NCBI GenBank assembly: GCA_018136815.1
Contig: CM030933.1
Span: 4,442,597 to 4,506,596, forward strand
Direction of reading: 5' to 3'
Source of the DNA: Isochrysis galbana
Lineage: Eukaryota > Haptophyta > Isochrysidales > Isochrysidaceae
DNA length: 64,000 nt
Positions 21,693 to 33,376 of the stretch are shown piece after piece (position 1 is the stretch's first letter; each line of letters opens with the position of its first letter). Under the pieces are notes generated by a model, which saw nothing but the letters and a program-made list of their open reading frames with translations, was not told the origin of the DNA and did not search any database. The position numbers were made by a program, and so were the translations under genes.

Positions 21693-22585
21693 ACGTGCCG
21701 GAAGCGTTGTTTCTGTGGTTCCGGCTAGCTTGTAGCTCTCATCTCGCACCTGAGGCCAGCCTCCCTGCTGCAAGTCTTCCCATCTGTAGTTCTGCATGAT
21801 CGTGACTCTACTGAGCGTTGCCTTCGGCTTCGTGCCCTGTTTCTACGTTTTTGCATCCAGCCGACAAGGCAGTATGCTCGAGCCCCCAGGTCACGAGGGC
21901 ATCTTCCGGGCTCAACGACACGACCTTTTCATCCTTCCAGTTTTCACTTGCACTGGAAGGCGACCGGAACCCCTCCGTGTGTTCAGTAATAGCTCCCTGT
22001 GGTCGGAGAGCTCATGTTGTGCTATATAAGACCAAGTAAATGAAAGATGAGACACAGCTCGTTATTACTCGTCGCATTTCACATTTGACATTTGTGCGCC
22101 TTGTCGTTATTTAAGGACATCAGGTCACGTTCCGTCGAATAAAAAAAAAACTGAAGAATCTGGGCTACACACCTACTGTGGACTAGTTTTCCCTTTCCTA
22201 TCACCAACGCCCTCATCTTCCCTCCTCCCAGCTCTTCCCCTGCCCCCCTTCTTTCCTTTTTCTTCGGTTTCCGGGGTCCGGCCCTGGTACACTACCTAGG
22301 GCCTGGTTCGAAGCGTGGGGGCCGGGCAGGCCTTTTGAAACGTCGCTCTTGGAGATCGCGCCTATTCAGGTTCGCGGTGGTTGTGTGGGTTTCTTACGCC
22401 TTGCGTGGTTGTTGGGTGTTTCCTTTGACCTTTGATCGTTGCTTACCGGGACTATTCGCCCTCGCCACACTCACGTTCCGTCGAATATGGACAGACTCGG
22501 TTGAGCCATCAAATGTCCAAGGTTGATTTATTCAAAAAACATCTGAAGATTCAGGCTACAACCGCTAGGTATAAAGGTCCACATA
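21693..22585. other. Intergenic, nothing recognised
   Basis: Contains CACGTTCCGTCGAATA twice (about 22125 and 22470), each near a GAAGATTCNGGCTACA-like motif, which suggests two pieces of one unidentified repeat. Confidence 0.45.
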
Positions 22586-22740
22586 CAACCTACCATTATA
22601 AGTGGGAGTCAATGGGGGCCTCGCCCCCCCCCCCCTCTCTCCATCGCGGACACCCCCCAGGGTGGGCCCGTACAATCAACCCCAGCCCTTGCCCTCTCTG
22701 GCAGGGGCTGGGCAATCGCAATCATCCTTCTGGCCCAGAC
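22586..22740 (+). repeat. Hairpin-head fragment, CCTACTT-type
   Basis: Begins CAACCTACCATTATAAGTGG, then GTCAATGGGGGCC and CATCGCGGACACCCCCCAGG. The reverse copy of this sequence ends the element at 62640-63088. Confidence 0.7.
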
Positions 22741-22743
22741 CCC

Positions 22744-22830
22744 CTACTAAGTTTATACTTAGACGCGATGGAGCGCGCCGCCGCGACTCGCGACTCCCCT
22801 CTCCTTCGGCCCCCCCGCGCAGCATTTCCA
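22744..22830 (+). repeat. Hairpin-head fragment, ATGGAGCGCGCC-type
   Basis: CTACTAAGTTTATACTTAG followed by GCGATGGAGCGCGCCGCC and a TCCTTCGGCCCCCC block, as in the copies at 25618, 34974 and 48305. Truncated. Confidence 0.7.
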
Positions 22831-23776
22831 CCTTGCCCTTGTGAGGGTTGCTCGCTTTTGGGGCTTGACTATGAAAATACGCAGGAGGTGCCTCAAGCCC
22901 CACTTAGATGATGACACCGCACCTCGCGCGATCTTGTGGTGGAGCCCTGGAGGCCTGGAGGCCGCAGTGTGGTGCCTCGTTCCGTTGTCGCAACCGGAGA
23001 CCCATCTCAGGGGCACCTCGGGGAAATCGAAGGAAAAAAGAAAACATTCGAGAAGGTTGGAGGAGCACTCTTCTTCACTCTCCATTAAAGTATGCCGGTA
23101 ACCCCCACGCTGATTTTTTGCTCGTGCTCCCCGCGGGGGGGGGGCGGTGACAGGGAGGGGGCGATTCGAACGATGGCTCGGACCCCGGCTGCCCAAGCCT
23201 TCGGGGAGTTGGGAGAGGGGACCGGGGAATGGAGAGGCATTCTCCTCGAGAACGGACAGATGGTGGTGCCCCCGGCACTTGTGCTGGCGAAGCATGCCAA
23301 GTGCCGGGGAGGCGATGTCTCCTCTGCAGGAGAGTCGTTCTTCCTCTCGTCTGCTCCGTCTCGACGCATCCAGACTATCCTGCGGATGATCGCCTGCACT
23401 TCCTTTTACAGCTGGAGTGTGGTAGGTCGTTTGCCTTCATTTGGTACCCCTCGTTTCCAAATACGCGATGCGGGGCCACCACGAGGGAGTCCCAATCCTA
23501 GGGGTGGGAGGGTGAAGGCGCGGGGGCGGCCCCAGTCTCGGCCGCGTCACAAGTACCCCCCCTGCCCCTGCGCCCTGTCCCTGCGCCCCTGCTCTCCCTC
23601 TTTGTCGACCCCACCTCTCCCTCCGCCCCCTCGACTCCGGAGTGCTCCTGGAATGTGATTCCCGCCCGAGGTCGTATGCCTTCGTTTGGTACCCCTCGTT
23701 TCCAAATACGCTCCCGGTACAAAAAAATCTTCTAGTATTTGAGTAAAGGCAGACACCCACCTCACAGTGCTCAACC
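22831..23776. other. No assigned gene; flanking 44-bp direct repeats
   Basis: A plus-strand frame at about 23140-23400 (TPAAQAFGELGEGTGEWRGI..) has protein-like composition but no recognised family. A near-identical 44-bp block (GGTACCCCTCGTTTCCAAAT core) occurs at 23424-23467 and again at 23669-23711. Confidence 0.4.
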
Positions 23777-24451
23777 ATGTCTACAAATGGAAGGGCGCCT
23801 GCTGATATAGTACTGAAGCGATTGGAATGGATCAAAAAAAAGATGGACGAGAACTTTAAAAAGTTCATCACACCTCTCTTTCCATATGCCAATTCTAAAA
23901 CTGCCATGCAGGTTATAGCGGAAGCATTGGACAGCATCAGTAGCATACGCTCAGCATGCTCCACTCGAGCCGTTCCTACTTCGAGCGGGCCGTTTCGGAG
24001 GCCACCCGCCTCAGCGAGCAGCACAAGCGGCTCTCGGATGTGCAGGGGGAGCTGGCCCGCGTCAAGGCCGAGCTCGCCAGGGCGCAGCGGATCGCCGAGG
24101 TGGCCTGCGAGAGCACCCAGTGCTCCGTCTGCTTGGACGAGGTGGCGGGGGAGGCGCACGTTCGCTGCGAGGGGGGGCACCCCATGCACAAGGAGTGCCT
24201 CTTGCGCTCGATGCGCCACCAGGCGCCCAAGTGCTGCCTCGGCTCGTGCACGGCCCCCGAGATCTGCGCGACGGTCAGCCAGCTGCAGGCTGCAGGGGGA
24301 GGAGGGGCGCACGCTCGGCTCCGACTTGCGCAACTGGGAGTCGAGCCCCGTCTTCGCCGCAGTCATCGCGCGCAAGGTGAAGGAGGCCATCGCCGAGGCC
24401 ACCGAGGCCGCCGAGACGAAGTGCAGCCCAATGGCCATAAAGAATTCTTGA
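23777..24451 (+). pseudogene. RING-finger protein gene, frame-disrupted
   Basis: An N-terminal segment starts at ATG 23777 (LKRLEWIKKKMDENFKKF). The body lies in a second frame (23956-24290): a coiled coil of about 35 residues, then CSVCLDEVAGEAHVRCEGGH followed by PMHKECLLRSM and KCCLGSC. This is a C-x2-C-x11-C-x3-H-x2-H-x2-C zinc ligand series, typical of RING domains of E3 ubiquitin ligases. The C-terminus returns to the first frame (LRNWESSPVFAAVIARKVKE). The two frame changes (about 23950 and 24290) could be tiny introns, but no convincing splice pair is seen. A decayed gene or sequence error is more likely. Confidence 0.5.
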
Positions 24452-24960
24452 ACAGCTGTGGCACATTGTACGAATGTTTCACCCGTCGCACCTCTGGGGC
24501 ATCCGAGACGACGTCGACACACGGAGCAAGTGCCGTTTCCTGGGGTGGGGGAAGTTGCGATGGTGGCGGCGGGGCTGGGGGTTCGTGGTAAAACCCGTCA
24601 CGAAACACCAAACGGCACTTCACAACTAGGTTTCAGTCACATTGGGGGGGGGTTCATCCCGAGGGTACCACTCGGCGGAGAGGGCTGCACGAGCGATCCG
24701 ACTCCGCCAGAAAGTTGTTTGGTTCCCCCCCCCCCCCCTTCCCATCCACAGCCCCTCTACCCCATCCCCCGGCGAGTAGGCTCCCCAGGCGTTGTGGATG
24801 GCACAGGCGTTGTCGAAGGAGACCCTCTCGGGGCGCGCCCTCATGCCGAGCCAAGGCGATGCTGTTCTCGTCGCGTACGTGGTGCTCCTGGGCCTCTCCT
24901 TCGGGGTGCTCGCGGGGGGGGGCTCATGGTAGGGTGAGACTGGAAGGGAAAGGAGACCAA
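24452..24960. other. Intergenic; possible upstream exon
   Basis: A short frame from ATG 24842 (AVLVAYVVLLGLSFGVLAGG) encodes one membrane-like helix and stops at 24930. It might be an alternative first exon of the next gene. Otherwise C and G runs. Confidence 0.3.
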
Positions 24961-25623
24961 ATGAAGGCAAGCCGCCTGTGCATCAACGCAGCGATGATCG
25001 ATCGGTGGCGTCTCGATCCGCACCAGCGAGTCCCGCACAAGGACCAGCCTCGAGTCTTCTACATAGACAAGGACTGGGCGGATTCGCTGGCGCGGCTTGA
25101 GGTCGCCTCCTTCGACGCTCCCGAGTTTGAGGTGCTCCGCGACACCGCGGAGCAGGTGAGTGATGGCCCGAAACCGGTGTTGGCGGGTGTTTTGACTCAT
25201 GGTGCAAAGCAGCACTACCTCAGACCTATAGGCCTGCCCGAGCCGTCGTGGCCGATGATCAGGAGCAAGCTCGAGGCCAACCAGAGCGTCTCGGAGAAGG
25301 TGCTCCGACCAGAATTAGAACCTCCACAAGCAGACATTTTCAATCGTAACCGCATCCCTGCTCATCCAACAGCTAGTTGTGTACGATGCGGGGCGGCTGC
25401 TTCGCGATGGCAAGGGGCGAGGCAAGGTGTTGCGGGCAGGTGCTGACCCAGATCGAGGGTACACGCACGCATTTGCCTATACGCACACCTTGCCTAGCGG
25501 CAAGATGGAAACGCGCTACGCATACGCTTGCAAGGATGGCCAGCTTGCCTCAAGTGGGCAGGTGACTGCGTACGCGGCATACATACAGCGGATGCTTGAG
25601 GGTAGGGTGGAGGGTGGCAACTA
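24961..25623 (+). CDS. Uncharacterised multi-exon gene, interrupted by a retroelement head
   Basis: Inferred exons: 24961-25155 (ends GCGGAGCAG|GTGAGTG), 25213 to about 25300, and 25373-25617, all phase 0. Residues include RVFYIDKDWADSLARLEVAS, LPEPSWPMIRSKLEANQSVS and YTHAFAYTHTLPSGKMETRY. No family recognised and no membrane segment. At 25618 the reading frame runs into a retroelement head (CAACTAACTTTATAGTTGG) and stops after two more codons, so the present 3' end is probably artificial. The start ATG is the first in frame after a G-rich stretch and is uncertain. Confidence 0.5.
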
Positions 25624-25880
25624 ACTTTATAGTTGGTCGCCATGGAGCGCGCCGCCGCTCCCCACCTCTCCTTCGGGCCCCCCGCCGCGGGAGCCCCCCC
25701 AGTACCCATGGAGCTGTCGCTGGCGAAGCGACCGCGTCCGCCTGCAGAGGCCGAGCAGGTGAGCGCGACCCCGGTCGCGCCGCACGGCCCGTGGCCCTGG
25801 CCACACCCAACAAGGCAGCCATGCTGGCCCACCCCATGGTGGGCCACATGCTGTGGAGCACAAAGCGCTTGTGGTGAGAT
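25618..25880 (+). repeat. Retroelement head with short MERA-type reading frame
   Basis: CAACTAAC..GTTGGT stem, then CGCCATGGAGCGCGCCGCC and a frame containing MELSLAKRPRPPAEAEQ that ends at a splice-donor-like GAGCAG|GTGAGC. The same arrangement is found at 34974 and, on the minus strand, at 11035. The 3' limit is approximate. Confidence 0.7.
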
Positions 25881-25968
25881 AAGTAAGAAGTATTTTTTTC
25901 GCATCAGTGCGATCAGTGATGGACTTTCAATATACTACCATCAACATACTTTAAGAACAGCACTCACA

Positions 25969-26974
25969 CTATCTGGCCTTTGCGCGCTGACGGGCTGCCT
26001 TTGCCATTTCGTATGCCCCAAACTGGATTCCAGTGCTTGGGACAGCTCGCAACAGCGTAGCGCCTACCCCGCGATAAAACGCCAAGGGACCTTCTTTGCG
26101 CAACAAGTCAATTGCCACTTGCGCAGTGGAGCGCGGCGGCTTACCATCTGCACCCTGCAGCTGCATACGCCTCCGCAGCGTATCGTTAGGGTACATGAAG
26201 AGGTTTGCCACCATCGCTGCCGCTGCGCCGCAGTAAGCCTTCAGCAATGGGCTTGTGTTCGTCGCGCTGGAGCCACTAGCGATCTCGCGTTCCCTGCGTG
26301 CCACAGCGGACCGCAACCAATCATATATCCCGAATTTGATCCCTTCATACGGGAATGCGCCACCAAGGGTGAGCCCAATACCACGATAAAGAGCCCACAC
26401 TCCCTCCTGTCGAGCAATCATCGAGAGTGTGGAGATCAGACCTCTTGAGCTCGAAGTGCGAGGGTCACTCGCAAATGTGGCCGAGATGCGCGCGCGAGCC
26501 ACATCCATTGGGTACGTGCATGCGACCGATGTTGCCCCGGCGAGAGCGCCTGCCAGATGGGTAGGAGAAACATGGACGAGGTCTGGGGAATCGTGCAACG
26601 CAGCGCGCGCACGACGGCCGGCCGCGCACTGCGTGTTTCCTGCCGTGCGAGCAACTCGTACCTGCGAAAGCCCCGAGCAGGAATGGCTCGAATTGCAGTG
26701 GTCTGAGCGCGTCCCGGTAGATGTCGGAGCAGCAGAGCAGCACTCCCTTCGAGGGGATGACGCGCTGGCAGTTGACCAGGTTGCCTCGCCATAGCCCCTG
26801 CCACCCCTCGGCCTTCACGACTGCGTGGAGCGTCGCGAGAGGGCCGCCAGTCGAGGAGCCTGTCTGGTTGAGCATCTTAATCCTGTCAAGGGGCGCACAC
26901 GCTGTGCGCGAGATGACGCTCGCTAACGCGCCAGCGACGAACCGCTCGGCCGCTCCCTGCCGCGTCTCGCTCAT
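25969..26974 (-). CDS. Mitochondrial carrier family (SLC25) transporter
   Basis: Inner-membrane solute carrier. Two exons, 26974-26662 and 26582-25969, joined in phase 1 (CGCAG|GTACGAG donor, CCCCAG acceptor), 308 aa, the family's normal length. Three repeats each carry the signature: PLDRIK near residue 30, PMDVAR near 125 and PNDTLRRR near 220. Each is followed by an aromatic/Gly motif (EGWQGLWRGN, EGVWALYRGIG, GPLAFYRGVG). Overall layout recalls the coenzyme A / adenine nucleotide branch (APC, SLC25A42-like), but substrate contact residues were not resolved, so the substrate is left open. ATG 26974 (MSETRQGAAERFVAGALAS) is preferred to one 20 codons upstream because the carrier starts directly after it. 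Confidence 0.85.
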
Positions 26975-27428
26975 CGCACGCCAAGCCGGCGGCAACTGCG
27001 CGGATCGCTGAGCGGGAAACCTCGGAGCCCGCACCCCGCACCCTCTTGCTACCGACGGTAATATAGTCTACTTCTCTCTTAGAGTATAGTACTAGCTCTA
27101 GAGTAGTAGATAGTATATTGTATTCTACAGTACTGTAGAGGCTTACGCTTCGCAGAGTGGCCCTTACCAATCCCGTAAGTTTTGTCAATGTTTTTGGTCA
27201 AATTTGGGTGGTCGATCGAAATCGTTTTTTTTGACCAAAATGTGGGCCCTTTCAGCTGCAAAGAAACAAAACAAGGGGACGTGCTGGCGTGCTGGCCGCT
27301 GGCCGCGGTCGGCCCGGTCGGCGCGAGGGGCGATGTGGTCCGATGGTCCGCCGTCAGCGCGCATCTTCATGGCGGAGGATGGAGGAGCGGAGCGGAGGAG
27401 GAGAAGGAGGAGAGGGAGGAGGAGGGGG
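26975..27428. promoter_or_regulatory. Carrier gene upstream region with CTAGAG block
   Basis: 27065-27140 holds AGAGTATAGTACTAGCTCTAGAGTAG and related palindromes about 100-165 bp upstream of the carrier ATG, resembling 13593-13676. The rest (27180-27428) is GGAGGA-rich with no gene. Promoter role is inference. Confidence 0.35.
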
Positions 27429-28185
27429 AAAAAACCTTTTAATATTCTTACCGCACTCGCGGCGAATGGAACCACTACCCACTACAAGTAGCACGTAGCA
27501 TACTCTCTACACCCCCATTCCCCCGGCCCTTCTCCCCCCGCCATCAGGCGGCTCCCCCCGTACACTACTAGGGGGATTGGGGTGGAGGGCTTAGATATGG
27601 TCCGGTGGCCCGCCCCCCCCCCGGTGATCTTTCCCCCCCTTCCTCCTGTGTCTCCGAGTGGGCGGCCGACTCTGTCTCGTCTTATCCTGTAAATAGGCGC
27701 GAGACTTACCGATTTTCCGGTGGGCGGAGCTCTCGCTCGCGCCCACCCCCTTCTCCGCGCTCTCTCTCCCCTCTCCTGTGGCACGCGCGATGGCGCGCCT
27801 GCGGCAGGCCTCCAGCTGCCCTCTGGCGGCCCCTGGAGGCTCCTGGAGGCCAGCTCAGGGGGCAGAGGAGGCTGGGGCTGGGCCCTGGCCTCCCCTGCCT
27901 CCCCCTCGCTGGCGCTCCCGAGCCTCTGGGGCCCTCACGCTGCACCTGTCTGCCTGTCGACCAGGGGGGGCGGGGGGGTTGGAGCGATGGGCTGGCCACG
28001 ACAGGCCAGGATGCGCCAGGCAGGCGAGCCTGCCAGTGAGAGATTGGGTCAGCAGGGCAGTGGGCTCCTGGCAAGCCATCAGGCATGCCAGGAGCATGAG
28101 TGGTTCCTCCCCCATGGCAGGGGAGGAGTGGAAAGAGGGGGGGGCTCGTGCCCCCCCATGGGCGAACCAAGTATAAACTTAGTTG
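27429..28185 (-). mobile_element. Hairpin-headed non-autonomous retroelement (copy B)
   Basis: Minus strand: head CAACTAAGTTTATACTTGGTT at 28185, CCATGGGGGGGCACGAG hairpin, a GGAGGAACCACTC block, a GC-rich body, then a 3' end ATTCGCCGCGAGTGCGGTAA and GAATATTAAAAGG plus a T run at about 27433. Nearly identical over its length to copy C (38980-39738). No coding capacity, so mobilisation must come from another element. Confidence 0.85.
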
Positions 28186-28186
28186 A

Positions 28187-28487
28187 GAGGGGGGAGGAGG
28201 ATACCGGGAGACCTCGACGGGCGCCGCCGCTGCTACCGCAGGCTACTCTCGAGTCGCCATTCTTCGAGTGGGAAGCCGAAGCGGGCACGGCGAGAGACGA
28301 TCCTGGATTCGCGGTAGTGGACCACTGGACCACTCGTGGACGAGGAGACGAGGAGTCAGAGGAGTCAGAGGAGTCAGAGGAGTCAGAGGAAAAGGAGGAG
28401 GCGGAGAAGGAGGAGGAGGAGGACGAGGAGGCTCCGAGGAGGAGGAGAGTCGGGTCAGCTGAGCGGGGTGTGGTGGGTGGGTATTAG
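28187..28487 (+). other. Acidic coding-like fragment
   Basis: Open frame with LESPFFEWEAEAGTARDDPG, then a run of Glu-Ser repeats (GAGTCA x4, 28351-28389) and a Glu-rich tail ending at 28487. It may be the 3' exon of a lost gene; its 5' side is cut by retroelement copy B. Unidentified. Confidence 0.3.
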
Positions 28488-28620
28488 GTGTGGCGGTGTG
28501 GCGTCGTCGTGGGTGTGCGTTGCGCGTAGTGGTTTCATACGCCGCGAGTACGGTAAGAATATTATGATTATGATTATGAAGTTTATTTTTTACTCGTATT
28601 GTTTTATGGAGATTTAAAAT
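28488..28620 (+). repeat. 3' end of a hairpin-headed element with ATTATG tail
   Basis: GGTTTCATACGCCGCGAGTA then CGGTAAGAATATT matches the 3' ends of copies B and C in the opposite orientation, followed by a short ATTATG repeat tail and AT-rich sequence. The 5' limit is not defined. Confidence 0.45.
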
Positions 28621-29110
28621 AAGTTTATATAAAATAAAAAGTAAGTGAATTTTAAAATAAAATGGTCCTCTTTCGATGGAACATGACCTCTCTTCCATCT
28701 ACAACCAATCCAAGAAGCACAAATCCCCTCGCCCTTGGTTTCTGTCAGGCACCAAAAATCTCAACACAAGAGAAGAGGGAGGACATGCCTTGAGGCTTGA
28801 GTTGGCGTCGCTGCCCATGCCTAGCGCAAGGGTATAGATAGTGCAACCACCCAACCATCTCCTTTCCCACAGCTCCTCTCTGAAGAGTTGCTCCTCACCC
28901 TCCCATTAGGCCCCCCTGCCTGCGAGACCAAGACAGGATCCTGGTGTGGAGGGGGAGGCGCTGAATTATCCGCACCAATGACACTATGGGAAAGCATTCT
29001 CAGAGGGCTGGACAGCGCGGAGGCTCGGGAAGGACCGCTTTTGAGGCGGCACGTATGCACAATGCGATTATGGCTGCCTTGGCCTTCACCCGCGACCGAG
29101 CAAAAAAAAC
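28621..29110. other. Intergenic, nothing firm
   Basis: AT-rich at first. After TTTCCCACAG (28870) a plus-strand frame (LLLTLPLGPPACETKTGSWC..) could be an exon, but no partner exon was found. Confidence 0.4.
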
Positions 29111-31706
29111 TTAGAGCTTGGAGGAAGGTCGGGCGATCGGCGGCAGTGCATGCGACCCGGGCGGCGGTCGCTCAGGATCGTAGACGAGGGACTTCGGAGC
29201 TGAGAATTGGCGCCAACCGTCAGCACCAGAATGGCAGCCGTACCCGGAGCGCTTATGACCCACGAAGGGGCACATTGCGTTTGCCGAGCCGGAGAACGGG
29301 TTCGTGTTGACTCCGACCTATCCAAGCCGGAAAGAGTTATCAGTCCGTCAATACCCACTAAATACTGGCCCAGGCATCCAGTAGGAGTTGCATGCTCGAT
29401 GTGTGGAGCGATGTGATATGCACCTGCCCTGCCGAGATCTGGGAAGCCACACGCGAGGCACGGGCAATGTCACCGCCATACACAGAAGCCGTGAGGCCGT
29501 AGGTCGAGTCGTTGGCGAGACGTATAGCTTCGCTTTCGCTCCCGTCGAAACTGTCATGGCGAGCGGGATTTTGAGGTGAGAGGAGCATGAGCAAAACTTT
29601 CTGGCTTGCGCGGATGAGCTGAGGGATCTGCAACAGCGGTATGCAACGACTTGAGCGGATACGTCGCTCGCATGTCCAGAATGCACGGTACCCCAGGTGA
29701 CTGACTGCTCACGTGCTGATGGCCACAACTGGCCCAAACGTTTCTTCCTGCGTTATTTGTTTGGCCGAATGGGGCACGTCCACAAGTACAGTCGGTGGAT
29801 AGAAATTTCCCCGTTGCGCCTTGGACGGCATCTGTCCCCCCAATAGGCAGCGTGCGCCGCTCGCAATAGCAGCTGTCACATGGCTGTGGACGATGTCGCG
29901 CTGCATCGCCGATGCCAAGGGGCCAATGCTGGCCTTGTGCGAAAGCCCATTTCCCGCTTGGTATGAAGAAGCATGCTTGAGAATGAGGGATTCAAACTCG
30001 CGGGCAACCTGAACGAGACGGAGAGAGATGAGAAATAGAGAATACGTGCAAGAAGCATGGCCAGCGCCACAGTTCGGCAAGCAGTGTGGCTCGCACAACC
30101 GGCTCAACTAGAGTGGATTTGACTGCGTGAGCCTCACCGACTTGGCGACATAAACTCGCTCCACCGCACAACATACTTGTCCAGCATTGGCAAGAGAAAA
30201 GGCGACGGCGTCAGCGGCAGCCCGATCCAAGTCAGCATCGGCAAATACAATCATGGGGTCCTTGCCACCGCATTCCAGCACCACAGGTTTGAGCGTCCTG
30301 CGAAACCAGGACGGGAAAGGGGTCGGGTCGGTGACAACACATGATCGGATGACCAAGGGCGGTAGGGCCGATTGAGAAAGGCCCATGGTGAGCAAGAGGC
30401 AAGGGCGGCAGCATTACTTGGCTGCTGCCGTGAGAATCTTGGTACCCGTCGCAGTGGATCCGGTGAAGCCGATCATATCCACCCCTGGGTGGGAGACGAG
30501 CTGAGCTCCGACCTCGCCATCGCCCTGTGCACGCAGACGGAAGGAGTCTGGCAAGGCATGATATTCGAGCACAAGGTGATGACATACTGCGTTCGCACAG
30601 CTGCGCTGAGCGTTATCTTTAACTTTGCTGAGGCGCAACACGAGCCATCAGCTCACCTGGACGAGCCCAACCAATCCTGGATGATCTGATAGTCCCCGTG
30701 CGAGAGCCAGCACCGCCCTCTCCCCGGATAAGGGCGCGACCTCCGAGGGCTTTATGACCATGCCGTTCCCAGCAATAAGAGCGGGTATCGCGAGCAGCAG
30801 GATTTCGTCAACGGGAAAGTTCCTGCAAACGATTGATGAGAAGCAATGCGTATCAGAGGCGGCGTTCCACAGCCTCTGAGAAAAGTTAAAGTGCGTGGAG
30901 GCCAAGTAAAGACCGCTCAGCGCCATCGGCGGGCCTTTTGTTTGCCATCTGGGGAGATGCCTCGTCTGGATCTTCACAAAGTGTCTGGCGTTTTGGGATC
31001 GGGGACAACGACAGTACAGTCGCCACCGGGAAGAAAGCAGCCAGGCTCAGTGGTGTTGTGTGGTCATGCAGTGAATGTCAACGCCTTGCATGGACTAGCA
31101 GAGGCTTGAAGTCTAGATGACCATTGGTGGATAGAGCAGCCTGACCATGAAGCCCGACACCCACCGCCAGGGCACTACTAGTTGATCGGATCTGGCTCGC
31201 GCAGAGCATGCTCTCTAATCAGACACTCTCACCAAGGAGCGCAGATGGCGACGACGCCATGGGGCTGCCGTATGATGATGGAGCTCCCGTGGACTTGCGG
31301 CTCATTGGCGTTGGCAACGAGCTCGCAGAACTCATCCTGCAGTGCACGCGGGCAAGGAGTGGTCGGCAGTCCAGGTCGGACAGTTTTGATGGCTACGTGA
31401 GCGCCTCGCCTTGTCTGAGGCAATATCGACCTCCTCCTCCGCCTCTTTCAAAACCTTTCCCATCTCGGTGGTGATCAGCTTTGCGAGCTCTGCCCTCTCC
31501 GCGCCAAGCTGTCGCGCGGCGGCCGCGACTTCGCTCGCTCGCTGGCGTAGCGGCTGTGCGGCCCAGCGTGGCTGGGCACGCCGGGCGGCTTGGACTGCCG
31601 CATCCACCTGCTCCGCGCTCGCCACGCGCACGCGAGCGACCACCTCACCCGTCGCTGGGTTGAGATCGACGATGTTTCCTTCTTCGATCAGCACGCCCTG
31701 CACCAT
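29111..31706 (-). CDS. Aldehyde dehydrogenase, eight exons
   Basis: NAD(P)-dependent oxidation of an aldehyde to the acid. Exons 31706-31410, 31336-31233, 30822-30657, 30524-30418, 30297-30138, 30008-29713, 29550-29424, 29317-29111; phases balance and give 487 aa, the family's normal size. Key sites: [17 protein letters not shown] and KPSEVAP (cofactor binding), [21 protein letters not shown] (general-base Glu), [14 protein letters not shown] (catalytic Cys), QEETFGPVV, and the C-terminal [13 protein letters not shown] with [11 protein letters not shown]. Intron 1 begins AAG|GCGAGG and ends GCAG, so it is a GC-AG intron; the join DK|DEF fits the family. The N-terminus may extend upstream as a transit peptide. 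Substrate not predictable. Confidence 0.9.
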
Positions 31707-33345
31707 CCCGATGCACGAGGTGGTAGGCGAGGGAGGGGTTGCGAGGTGGACCTGGAGGGAAGAGGCAGGTCGGCGCACCGGGGCCCCTCCGTGTACCCAG
31801 AGCGCAGGGCGTGCGAGCGGGTTAGTGGGTGGGGCCCGGAACACGCTACTCCACCTGAGCGAGCCGTAGCCGACCGCGCGCGGGCCCCGGAGGGGGGGAG
31901 GGGGGGCCAGCGATCCATCTGCTATAATAGTAAAGGTGACTCGGGGCTCTACGATAAAAAACAACAAAACCACAGGGCTCCATGGAGTGAGTGGGCCCAG
32001 GTGGCCCTGGCGCCCGGCGCCCGGGAGCAGCAACGGGGAGTGTTGTAAGGGGTAAATGAAGGCGATGTGAATTAGCAGTGTCCCGGGGACGGGTGGGTAG
32101 TTCGTGGTAGCAGTAGTTGGCCATTTCAAAAGTTTTCTTACACTTATATCTTATATTTATAATTTATATACAGCCGTATCTTTTCCATCTTCCTCATTCC
32201 TTATCTTCTAGTCTTATTCTTAATGCTTATTCTTATTGTGTATCTGTATCCTAGCTGTACCTGGCATCCTGGCATCTGGATCTGGGAGGCTAATGGCTAA
32301 TGGCTAATGGGCCGTAGCGCCGTAGCTCTCCCGCTCTCCGCTCTCTCGTCTCTCGTGTAGCTCCCTCAGGAAAAAAGTACGAGAGGAGAGGATGGGGATG
32401 GAGTAGGATGGAGGGAGTTTTCTTTTTCTTCCCCTCTCCCTCCTCCTCACCCCTGGCTAGCGGGAAGAGAGAGTGAGACCGAATCCATATGATTATGATA
32501 CTAGTATGATTTATAGCAGCATTTAGTATTTATGAACGCTCCTCGCCTAAGCCTAAATCCTAAATACAAGTACAAGTACACACACGCGTGGGGAAGCGAG
32601 ACGGCCGACAGCTGAGAGCGCCGGCGGCCGGCGGCCTGGTAGTGACATGGGTGGGCGGAGGGGACAGATTGCAGCTAGACTGCCAGCTGCCAGCCTGCCA
32701 TGGGCAGATGTGCAGGCACACGACGCACGACGCCCAGACGCCCAGCCCCCCTGCCCCCTTGCCCCCCTAACCATAACCATAACCAACGCTCCCAACCCTC
32801 AACCCTACCGCACCGAGCACCGAGCGCCTACGTAGAGCGTAGAGCGTAGAGCACGAGGGGAGATGCTGAAAGGCACGAGGGGAGGGCGAGAGGCGAGAGG
32901 AGGGCTGGGGACCGCAGCAGGATTCCCTGGTCCCTGGCTGCGCGTGTGGCGAGAACATTGAAGTCATTGAGACGTTTGTTTAGGGGCGATGGGCCAGGTT
33001 GGCGGGCCGCACTCACGGGTTTTGTTGTAGAAGTTCGGGAGCCCGACGGTGTCACGGCTCGCCTCCCTCCCCCCTCCCCCTCCCCCCCTCCCCTGCCCGC
33101 AATCAAGCCGAGCAGCCAGCCGCGGGGGGGGAGGGGAGGGGGGGGGGGGGGGGGGGGGAGGGGGGCGGGGGGGGAGGGGGGGGGAGGCGACGCGCTAAGC
33201 TCAGAGAGGGGGAGTCGAGAGGGCCGAGGGGGGGCGGCGGGGGCGGGGGGGGGGGGGGGTCTCGTCAATTCCTTCCCGTCCGTCTCCTCTCGCGCGCCCT
33301 CACGTGCGGAGGAAGAGAGAGAGGGGGGAAGAAGAGACAAGAGAC

Positions 33346-33376
<31 letters not shown>

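Noticed and set aside
32768-32781. Telomere-like CCATAACC repeat
   Set aside because: Two units only, of a motif not equal to CCCTAA; too short to indicate a telomere.
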